From: JBIOHJ01 sp044448905
GTDB taxonomy: Bacteria > Bacteroidota > Bacteroidia > AKYH767-A > OLB10
Assembly: GCA_044448905.1 (NCBI GenBank)
Contig: JBIOHJ010000078.1
Span: forward strand, 1 to 15,900
DNA: 15,900 bases
Reading direction: 5' to 3'
Of the stretch, positions 1 through 6,761 are shown piece after piece. The notes beneath the pieces are model-generated. The model saw only the letters and a program-made list of their open reading frames with translations, ran no database searches and was not told the DNA's origin. A program made the position numbers and the translations under genes. The stretch's first letter is position 1. Each line of letters starts with the position of its first letter.

Positions 1-1017
1 CTTTTGGGATACCCCGGGAATATGGAAATTAAGCTGATGAATTCTTTCAGGGATTCGTACCTCGATGCGCGTTTCCTTTCGGCAAAAGATAATAGTGAGG
101 CAAGCTTATATAAGCCTAAAATCATTTTTAAACCCGTAGTTAAGAGATTAAATTTTACATTGAAAGGAAAGCTGATGCGCGATTACTCCGGTCCGTGTAC
201 CATGGAATGTGTCTGGAAAATTTCTGATATATCGGACAGTAAAAAAGTGTTTGCGCAAATACCGGTAAAAACTTCCATTTACCGCAGCGGTGATAATTAT
301 GATTTAATTCTTCACCAGATGATTGCCGAATCGGAACGCGACCTGCTCGAAAACGATACCCTGTTTGTTTACCTTTCAAAAATCGAGAAAGCATACCTTG
401 CCAAATCGAAAGGGGAGGTGTTTAAATTAAAAACTCCGAAGCGTACGGTTTATCCCGGAACCAAAGAAATGCTAAAGGATATAATATCAGCGGTAGTCAC
501 GGTAGAGAATGAAGATGGCTTTGGCAGTGGTGCAATTATTTCGGCTGACGGGTACATTATAACCAATTACCATGTAATTGAAGGGGAGAAAACCGTGAAT
601 GTAAAGCTGGGAAAAGAGAAAAAAATGAAAGCCGAAATAATTAAAGTAAATAAAGATTATGATTTGGCTCTTATTAAAATAACCCAGCCGGGATTGAAAG
701 CGCTATCCTTTGCAAACAGCGACAGCACCGGGACAGGCGATGAAGTATTTGCCGCGGGCACACCTCTTGAAAAATCATTGGGGCAAACCGTTACAAGAGG
801 TATTATAAGCGGGTACAGGGAATGGAACGGAGTTAATTTTATTCAAACAGATGTGAGCATTAATGCGGGGAGCAGCGGAGGCCCTATGCTGAATTCAAAA
901 GGCGAAATAATAGGTATAACAACTATGAAAGCATTTGGCAAAGGAATTGAAGGTATTGGTTTTGGAATCCCTTCAAATGTAGTTACCGAAATGATGAATA
1001 TTAAATTTGAGAAATAA
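1..1017 (+). CDS. Trypsin-like serine protease, HtrA/S1C type, 5'-truncated by window edge
   Basis: The reading frame is open from base 1, so the true start lies upstream; a TTG at base 4 is only the first start-like codon in the window. The last ~180 residues are a chymotrypsin-fold protease domain with a full triad, numbered from that TTG: His190 in TNYHVIEG, Asp220 in NKDYDLALIKI and Ser291 in NAGSSGGPML. The GFGSGAIIS segment before the His is typical of DegP/HtrA. The protein stops about 45 residues after the catalytic Ser, so it has no C-terminal PDZ domain, unlike canonical DegP/DegQ. Residues 1-150 form an unrecognised, probably beta-rich domain. In this family the enzyme usually cleaves misfolded or specific envelope proteins, but location cannot be judged because the N-terminus is missing. 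It is convergent with the next gene; a repeat-A hairpin sits 28 bp after the stop. Protease assignment is firm; substrate and regulation are unknown. Confidence 0.9.
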   Translation, partial: LLGYPGNMEIKLMNSFRDSYLDARFLSAKDNSEASLYKPKIIFKPVVKRLNFTLKGKLMRDYSGPCTMECVWKISDISDSKKVFAQIPVKTSIYRSGDNYDLILHQMIAESERDLLENDTLFVYLSKIEKAYLAKSKGEVFKLKTPKRTVYPGTKEMLKDIISAVVTVENEDGFGSGAIISADGYIITNYHVIEGEKTVNVKLGKEKKMKAEIIKVNKDYDLALIKITQPGLKALSFANSDSTGTGDEVFAAGTPLEKSLGQTVTRGIISGYREWNGVNFIQTDVSINAGSSGGPMLNSKGEIIGITTMKAFGKGIEGIGFGIPSNVVTEMMNIKFEK

Positions 1018-1044
1018 TTTTTGTACGGATGAACAGAAATTATT

Positions 1045-1073
1045 AAAAACCCCGCAGCTTTCATTGCAGGGTT
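1045..1073. terminator. Repeat A copy 1: hairpin between convergent genes
   Basis: An A-run plus CCCC arm, a CAGCTTTCATT loop region and a GCAGGGTTT arm form a hairpin with an A-run on one side and a T-run on the other. It lies between the convergent protease and SBBP genes, so it could terminate transcription in both directions. The loop core GCAGCTTTCA is shared with other copies in this window. Confidence 0.7.
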
Positions 1074-1100
1074 TCCCAATCAGATGGCTAATTGATTTTC

Positions 1101-4100
1101 TTATTCAGTCTTTATAATCCTTATTGATTTTTTATTTTCACCAACAGTAATCACAGCCGAATAAATTCCGGGAGATAATGATGAATGTTGAATTATGAAT
1201 GTTGAATTATGAATTGTTTCTGACCAAATCATTTTACCAGTTACATCAAAAATTTCTACTGTAACACTTTCCCCGTTTCCATTTTCAATTTCAAAAGTAA
1301 AATCATCTGATGAAGGATTGGGAAAAACATTTACATCAAAATTATTTTCAGCAAAAATATTTTCACCTTCCCGGCAGGGAACAACAACCGTATCAGCCGA
1401 AGAAGTTTTAGAGCAACCGTAATTGTTTGTTACTTCAACACGGTATTTTCCTGCTGTGGTTACGGTATAAGTTTGAGCTGTTGCTCCGCTTATGTAAGTT
1501 CCGTTCTTCTTCCATTTATAAGTATATCCTGTTCCGCTGTTTGCAGTAAGCAATGCGCTTTGCCCGGCACAAAATGTTATGGTTCCTGGTGGAGTAATTA
1601 CCGCCTGTGGTTTGGGATTTACAATAATCACAGTTCCTGAATGATTTGTTTTTATACAACCGGTAAGTGTGTTGGTTACAACCACATTATAAGTTCCGGC
1701 AGCATTAGCCGCATAGCTTGCAGCATTAGCTCCCGGAATAATTACACCGTTTTTCTTCCACTGATATGCCAGATTGGCTCCGGTGTTGGCATTTAGAAAA
1801 GCAAAATCACCCTGGCAAATTGCAGTTGAACCACCCGGAGTTACTGTAGCAAGCGGAAGGGTATTAACAGAAACTGTTACGGGTGAAGATACGGATGCGC
1901 AAATTGAGGATACTACTCGCACACTATAATTTCCTGAGGCATAAGCTGAGTAGGTAGAAGAAGTTGCCCCAGAAATATTAATCCCGTTTTTCTTCCACTG
2001 GTAAGTCAGCCCGGTTCCGGTATTTGCATTCAGCAGCACATTGTTTCCAACGCAAAATGTAGTTGGACCGGAAGGGGTAATAGATGCTGTAAATGAAGTG
2101 CATTGGCTTAGCTTATGAATGAACATATCCGGATTACCAATCGGAGATAAATTATAAGTTCCGGTATCGGGATCAAAATCTACAGTTTCATAAAAGGTAC
2201 CAATGGTATATATGTTATTTAATCCATCAAGAGCAATCGAATATCCCCAGTCAGGTGACATACCTCCAAATCTCTTTGCCCAAACAAAATTTCCTGAGTC
2301 ATCAAGTTTAGAAATAAAAACATCGGTGCCGTTAGCAGTTAAATTGAAGGTACTTGCTCCCGGATCGAAATCAACAGTTCCGTAGAAATTCCCGGTTGCA
2401 TAAACACTGCCAGCAGCATCTGAAGCAATCGAAACCGCATTTTCTTGATCAGTACCTCCAATCCGACCAGCCCAAACAAAATCTCCAGACGGATTTAATT
2501 TGGAAATGAAAACATCATAACTGCCAGCCGATGTTAAATTAAAAACTCCGGCACCCGTATCAAAATCGGCAGTGTCGTGAAATATACCTGTTGTAAGAAT
2601 ATTACCTGAAGCATCTAATGCAATCGAATTTCCGACATCGTAAGCCTTTCCGCCCATTTGTTTTGCCCAAATAAAATTTCCCGATGCGTCTAATTTGGAA
2701 ACGAAAATATCATAGCTATTAACATAGGATGTTAAATTGAAAGTGCCAATTCCAGGATCAAAATCAGTAGTACCGCTAAAATAACCGGTAAAGTAAATAT
2801 TACCTGATGCATCTGCCGCAATAGAATTTGCTTTTTCACTTAAAGGTCCGCCATATGATTTAGACCACATTAAATTTCCAGATACATCTAATTTATTAAT
2901 GTAAATCTGAAAAGCATTGAAACCAGGTAAATTAGTGCCTGCAGTAAAAATGTTGCCTGATGCATCGAGAGTAATTGAATAGGCTTCTTCCCATGTCGTG
3001 TTTCCTAATTTTGTTGCCCATACAAAGTTCCCTGATGCATTTAATTTTGAAACAAAAATATCAGGGTTAGTTGAAGATGCGGTTAAATTATAAATTCCAG
3101 TACCCGGGTCAAAATCGGCTGTTCCATGAAAGATTCCGGTTGTATAAACATTACCGGATGTATCCACTGCGATTGAATTTGGATAATCCTCAGCAAGACC
3201 ACCCATCTGCTTTGCCCATATAAAATTTCCTGAAACATCTGATTTGATAACAAAAATATCTCCCTTTAAATCAGTTGAAGCTGTGCTTAAAATAAATGTT
3301 CCAACTCCGGGATCAAAGTCAACAATTCCAAAAAAATAGCCGGTAGTATAAACATTGCCTGCTGCATCTGCTGCTGTTGATTTTGCATTAACGGCAGCGC
3401 CAGCGCCTGCACTTGTTGCCCAAACAAAATTTCCTGAGGAATTTAATTTCGAATTGAACAAAAAATTACCACCCAATGCGATTAAATTATATGATAAAGA
3501 TGAATCAGGATCAAAATCGCAGATTCCACGAAACATGCCTGTTATATAACTATTTCCTGATGCATCAATTGCAATTGCATTTCCATAATCAGAATCTATT
3601 CCTCCCATTTGTTTTACCCACACAAAATTTCCTGATGAATTTAATTTTAAAACGAAAATATCATCAAAGAGGAAACTGTTTATAGAGTAAACACCCGGTC
3701 CTGGATCAAAATCGGTGTTCCCGCTAAAAGTACCGGTAGTATATATATTTCCAGTTGCATCTACTTTTATCGCATTTCCGGATTCGCTGTTACTGGTTCC
3801 ACCAATCTGTTTAGCCCAAACAAAATTTCCGAGAAAATCCAGTTTTGAAATGAACATATCAAATAAACTCAAAGGGGTTAAATTGAATGCCGCTGCACCA
3901 GGATCAAAATCTGTAGTTCCATTAAATAGACCAGTTGTGTAAACATTGCCTGAACCATCAACAACAATTGAATTTACAAGTATTGTACTGGTTCCTTCAA
4001 TTGCTTTTGCCCAATTAAAATCCCCTGAAGGATTTAACCTGGAAATAAAAATGTCGGAACCCCCTGTTGTAGCAGTCAGATTAAAAATTCCTATTCCCGG

Positions 4101-4877
4101 ATCAAAATCGTTTGTAAAAGTAAAACGACCTGTTGTATAAATATTACCTGATCCATCCAATGACATTGATGTAACAGAATTTCCCCATCCTTCGAATTGT
4201 TTTGCCCATACAAAATTCCCCGCGGAGTTTAACTTTGAAATAAATGAATTGGTAGCATTTCCAATCGGAACATTTAAGTAATAATTTCCGGGACCCGGGT
4301 CAAAATCCACATTTGCCATAAAACCACCTGCTGTATAAACATTGCCAGAACCATCAAGTGCTATCGAAGTGCATGCATCTTCTCCGTAGCTTCCAAAAGT
4401 TTTAGTCCATAAAAAATTTCCTGATGCGTCTGATTTGAAAATGAAAACATCTGTACTTCCGGCTGAGGTTAAATTGTAAGTTGAAGGCCCCGGATCAAAA
4501 TCAACAGTCCCGCTAAAAGAGCCGGCAACGTATATATTACCAAAAACATCTGTAACTAATGAATTTCCTTCACTACCTGAAGCTCCACCCAATTGTTTTG
4601 CCCATAAGAAATTTCCGGTTGGATCTGTTTTGGTAATAAAGGCATCACCATATCCAGCAGAAGTTAAATAGAATATTCCAGCACTTGCATCAAAGTCAAC
4701 TCTTCCATGAAAATAACCAGTTGTATAAACATTGCCGGAGGCATCAAGTGCAACAGATGTTCCTGAAGCATATCCATAATATCCGCCTATACTTTTCGCC
4801 CATTCAAATGTGGGTGATTGCGCGAAAGATTTAAATGAAGCGTACGCAATTAGTCCAATTGTAAATATTTTTTTCAT
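1101..4877 (-). CDS. T9SS-secreted SBBP beta-propeller / Ig-like repeat protein
   Basis: The 1258-residue product starts with a Sec signal peptide (MKKIFTIGLIAYASFKSFAQ, cleavage near residue 20). Residues 21-926 hold 14 repeats of about 65 residues, each with the pattern F-W-A-K-Q-x-G-G, S-I-A-L-D-A-S-G-N-V-Y-T-T-G, D-F-D-P-G and F-I-S-K-L-D-x-S-G-N. This matches the SBBP (seven-bladed beta-propeller) repeat family. Three Ig-like domains follow (about 927-1008, 1009-1090, 1091-1168), each with a YQWKKNG-type core and paired Cys. Residues ~1180-1258 are a T9SS type A sorting domain (VFPNPSSDDF, FDVTGKMIW, SPGIYS). The protein should be exported by Sec, secreted by T9SS and attached to or released from the surface; adhesion or display is inference. 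Repeat 10 is shorter and lacks DFDPG. In-frame 14-bp repeats interrupt the sorting domain. A 12-bp-arm palindrome lies upstream of the start. Confidence 0.93.
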   Translation of the reverse strand: MKKIFTIGLIAYASFKSFAQSPTFEWAKSIGGYYGYASGTSVALDASGNVYTTGYFHGRVDFDASAGIFYLTSAGYGDAFITKTDPTGNFLWAKQLGGASGSEGNSLVTDVFGNIYVAGSFSGTVDFDPGPSTYNLTSAGSTDVFIFKSDASGNFLWTKTFGSYGEDACTSIALDGSGNVYTAGGFMANVDFDPGPGNYYLNVPIGNATNSFISKLNSAGNFVWAKQFEGWGNSVTSMSLDGSGNIYTTGRFTFTNDFDPGIGIFNLTATTGGSDIFISRLNPSGDFNWAKAIEGTSTILVNSIVVDGSGNVYTTGLFNGTTDFDPGAAAFNLTPLSLFDMFISKLDFLGNFVWAKQIGGTSNSESGNAIKVDATGNIYTTGTFSGNTDFDPGPGVYSINSFLFDDIFVLKLNSSGNFVWVKQMGGIDSDYGNAIAIDASGNSYITGMFRGICDFDPDSSLSYNLIALGGNFLFNSKLNSSGNFVWATSAGAGAAVNAKSTAADAAGNVYTTGYFFGIVDFDPGVGTFILSTASTDLKGDIFVIKSDVSGNFIWAKQMGGLAEDYPNSIAVDTSGNVYTTGIFHGTADFDPGTGIYNLTASSTNPDIFVSKLNASGNFVWATKLGNTTWEEAYSITLDASGNIFTAGTNLPGFNAFQIYINKLDVSGNLMWSKSYGGPLSEKANSIAADASGNIYFTGYFSGTTDFDPGIGTFNLTSYVNSYDIFVSKLDASGNFIWAKQMGGKAYDVGNSIALDASGNILTTGIFHDTADFDTGAGVFNLTSAGSYDVFISKLNPSGDFVWAGRIGGTDQENAVSIASDAAGSVYATGNFYGTVDFDPGASTFNLTANGTDVFISKLDDSGNFVWAKRFGGMSPDWGYSIALDGLNNIYTIGTFYETVDFDPDTGTYNLSPIGNPDMFIHKLSQCTSFTASITPSGPTTFCVGNNVLLNANTGTGLTYQWKKNGINISGATSSTYSAYASGNYSVRVVSSICASVSSPVTVSVNTLPLATVTPGGSTAICQGDFAFLNANTGANLAYQWKKNGVIIPGANAASYAANAAGTYNVVVTNTLTGCIKTNHSGTVIIVNPKPQAVITPPGTITFCAGQSALLTANSGTGYTYKWKKNGTYISGATAQTYTVTTAGKYRVEVTNNYGCSKTSSADTVVVPCREGENIFAENNFDVNVFPNPSSDDFTFEIENGNGESVTVEIFDVTGKMIWSETIHNSTFIIQHSSLSPGIYSAVITVGENKKSIRIIKTE
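1181..1216. repeat. 14-bp tandem repeat inside the sorting-domain coding sequence
   Basis: The unit ATGAATGTTGAATT occurs about 2.5 times in tandem. On the coding strand it encodes the HNSTFIIQHSS stretch just before SLSPGIYS in the sorting domain. Nearly the same sequence occurs at the matching place in the 9678-14162 gene. Confidence 0.85.
2100..4817 (-). repeat. Fourteen tandem SBBP-coding repeats (about 195 bp each)
   Basis: The repeats average 64.7 codons over residues 21-926. They are diverged at DNA level, with the best-kept parts encoding DASGNVYTTG, DFDPG and SGNFVWAK. The number 14 equals two seven-bladed propellers. Copy 10 (around residues 605-660) has lost the DFDPG segment. Confidence 0.88.
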
Positions 4878-4950
4878 GCCGGCATTTTTTAGAGGCTGAT
4901 TTTCGGGGTGAAAGTAATTCTAATAAATATCTGTGTTATCACCGTAAAGT

Positions 4951-4980
4951 ATGATTTTAATGGCACGTCATTAAAATCAT
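4951..4980. promoter_or_regulatory. Perfect 12-bp inverted repeat upstream of the SBBP gene
   Basis: ATGATTTTAATG (4951-4962) is followed by a 6-base spacer GCACGT and the exact reverse complement CATTAAAATCAT (4969-4980). It lies 74 bp upstream of the start codon at 4877. No T-run follows the palindrome, so it does not look like an intrinsic terminator. A dimeric-regulator operator or an RNA hairpin in the leader would fit; which one is not shown by the sequence. Confidence 0.5.
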
Positions 4981-5013
4981 CCATTAGTTGCATCACGAAT
5001 ACCTGATATAAAC

Positions 5014-5045
5014 AAAAACCCCGCAGCTTTCACTGTAGGGGTTTT
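5014..5045. terminator. Repeat A copy 2: terminator hairpin after the 5060 gene
   Basis: AAAAACCCC and GGGGTTTT arms surround the conserved GCAGCTTTCACTGTA interior. The arms pair perfectly over eight bases, with A/T tracts on both outer sides. The hairpin starts 15 bp past the minus-strand stop at 5060, so a rho-independent terminator for that gene is the likely role; it could also act on the plus strand. Confidence 0.75.
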
Positions 5046-5059
5046 AATCGCTTAATTGT

Positions 5060-6682
5060 CTAATCACTAATCACAATCTTCCCGTTACTGCACTGGCCTG
5101 TGCGAACATTTTCCAGCCTGAAAAAATAAACCCCCGCCTGTTTGTTTCCTTTTTCCAAAACAATTTTATCACTGGCAGTACTAACGGTTCCAACTACCCG
5201 CCCGGTAATATCATAAAGCGAAAAAGTAAATTTAATTTTTTGAGGATTGGAAAAGGTGAGGGTAGAAAAAGAGGCAAGAGGATTGGGAAAAAATTGTGGA
5301 TTTTGGATTTCAGATTTACGATTGGAGATTCCGGTAATTGTATCGGGGAAGAGTTTGACAATCCAATAATCATTATCTCCATTACTGTCTTCAGTTTTGT
5401 CTCCTGAAATATCTGACTCGGAATATCCGCCCAGTATATATCCTCCATCAGCAGTTTGGTAAACAGATTGAAGTACATCAAAACTAAGTCCTCCAATAGT
5501 ATTTTGCCATAGAATGTTTCCTATAGCATCAGTTTTCACAATCCAATAATCAGTTCCTCCAATAGAATTTTCAGTTTTATCTCCTGAAATGTCTGAGACT
5601 GATGACCCACCAAGAATGTAACCACCGTCAGCGGTTTGCTGAATGGAATAAAGTTCATCATCGAAGCCACCCCCAATAGAATTTTGCCATTGAATATTTC
5701 CTGTGGCATCGGTTTTCAAAAGCCAATAATCTAACCAACCATTGGTGTCTTCCGTTTTATCCCCTGAAATATGGGACCTTGAAGATCCACCAAGAATATA
5801 TCCACCATCCACGGTTTGTTTGACTGAATACATCTCATCAATAAGACTTCCCCCAATGGTATTTTGCCACTGAATATTTCCTGTTGCATCTGTTTTTACA
5901 ATCCAGTAATCCCAATCACCGAGGCAGTTTTCTGTTTTATCTCCTGAAATATCCGATTGTGAACGGCCAGCAAGAATATAACCACCATCTGTGGTTTGCC
6001 GAGCAGAATAAAGTTCATCTAAATGAATTCCTCCGATAGTATTTTGCCACTGAATGATTCCTGAAACATTTGTTTTCACTATCCAGTAATCGCTGGCTCC
6101 AATACTATTTTCTGTTTTATCACCTGAAACAGGTGAACCCGAATATCCAGCCAATATGTATCCCCCATCTGCAGTTTGTCTTATGGAGCTAAGGAAATCA
6201 TCACTAAATCCACCAATGGTATTCTGCCATTGAATATTTCCTGAAGTATTTGTTTTCACCATCCAGTAATCAGCATATCCCCAGGTTTGTTCTGTTTTAT
6301 CTCCCGATATGCCCGATTCGGACCATCCACCCAGAATATAACCCCCGTCAGCAGTTTGCTGAAGTGAATAAAGTGCTTCCCAATTATTCCCTCCAATAGT
6401 ATTTTGCCATTGAATGTTTCCTGAAGCATTAAGTTTCACAATCCAGTAATCACTCAATCCGTTATTATTTTCGGTTTTATCGCCTGAAATATTTGAATAC
6501 GAATATCCACCAAGAATATAACCTCCATCGGAGGTTTGTTGAACAGAATGGAGGTAGTCGTTGTTAAGTCCCCCAATCGTATTCTGCCATTGAATGCCGG
6601 GAGCAGTTTGAGAAACGGATTGAAAATTGAAAATTGAAGATTGAAGAATTAACAGAAAAATAATTTTATAAATGTTCTTCAT
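5060..6682 (-). CDS. T9SS-secreted protein with seven 60-residue propeller repeats (paralogue 1)
   Basis: The chosen start is the ATG at 6682, giving 540 residues and a signal peptide (MKNIYKIIFLLILQ, cleaved near Q25). An in-frame ATG at 6769 would add 29 residues that read through the upstream terminator hairpin and overlap the neighbouring stop, so it is rejected. Residues ~30-447 are seven near-identical 60-residue repeats: IQWQNTIGG, QQTADGGYILGG, SDISGDKTEN and DYWIVKTDATGN. They resemble SBBP/delta-60-type beta-propeller units, and seven copies would make one closed propeller. Residues ~465-540 are a T9SS type A sorting domain (FFPNPLASFS, YDITGRVVG, KQAGVYFF). It is a tandem paralogue of the adjacent gene, also 540 residues, 79 bp away. 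The repeats have no Cys at the GGYILGG position, unlike the paralogue. Cell-surface location follows from the family; binding partner is unknown. Confidence 0.92.
   Translation of the reverse strand: MKNIYKIIFLLILQSSIFNFQSVSQTAPGIQWQNTIGGLNNDYLHSVQQTSDGGYILGGYSYSNISGDKTENNNGLSDYWIVKLNASGNIQWQNTIGGNNWEALYSLQQTADGGYILGGWSESGISGDKTEQTWGYADYWMVKTNTSGNIQWQNTIGGFSDDFLSSIRQTADGGYILAGYSGSPVSGDKTENSIGASDYWIVKTNVSGIIQWQNTIGGIHLDELYSARQTTDGGYILAGRSQSDISGDKTENCLGDWDYWIVKTDATGNIQWQNTIGGSLIDEMYSVKQTVDGGYILGGSSRSHISGDKTEDTNGWLDYWLLKTDATGNIQWQNSIGGGFDDELYSIQQTADGGYILGGSSVSDISGDKTENSIGGTDYWIVKTDAIGNILWQNTIGGLSFDVLQSVYQTADGGYILGGYSESDISGDKTEDSNGDNDYWIVKLFPDTITGISNRKSEIQNPQFFPNPLASFSTLTFSNPQKIKFTFSLYDITGRVVGTVSTASDKIVLEKGNKQAGVYFFRLENVRTGQCSNGKIVISD
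5291..5330. repeat. GGATTTTGGATTTCAGATTT-like short repeat in linker
   Basis: Degenerate 7-8-bp units (GGATTTT, GGATTTC, AGATTTA, GGAGATT) lie in frame between the last propeller repeat and the sorting domain, coding ISNRKSEIQNPQ. The same linker in the paralogue carries a clearer version. Confidence 0.55.
5342..6595 (-). repeat. Seven tandem 180-bp repeats coding propeller blades
   Basis: Each unit is 60 codons, or very close to that, and most keep WQNTIGG, DGGYILGG, SGDKTE and DYW at fixed spacing. The high similarity and constant length suggest duplication or homogenisation by recombination. The same unit forms the array in the neighbouring gene. Confidence 0.9.
6620..6650. repeat. TGAAAATTGAAAATTGAAGA repeat inside signal-peptide coding sequence
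   Basis: Units of 7-8 bp, (T)GAAAATT / (T)GAAGATT, are read in frame on the minus strand as LQSSIFNFQS, the end of the signal peptide of the 5060-6682 gene. A short repeat seems to supply part of the hydrophobic core and cleavage region. Confidence 0.65.
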
Positions 6683-6725
6683 GCATGCAGGTTTTGAAAT
6701 CCACATCAATATTACATAAAAAACC

Positions 6726-6754
6726 AAAACCCCGCAGCTTTTAACGCAGGGTTT
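6726..6754. terminator. Repeat A copy 3: hairpin between the two paralogues
   Basis: AAACCCCGC pairs with GCAGGGTTT (one C-A mismatch) around an AGCTTTTAAC loop. It begins 8 bp past the stop at 6762 and lies 44 bp upstream of the next gene's start at 6682. It should end or reduce transcription between the paralogues, so they may not form a simple operon. Confidence 0.7.
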
Positions 6755-6761
6755 CAATCGC

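Noticed and set aside
1990..4140. Several 60-75-codon plus-strand ORFs with similar sequences
   Set aside because: They are antisense shadows of the SBBP repeats; their likeness to each other only reflects the repeated coding strand.
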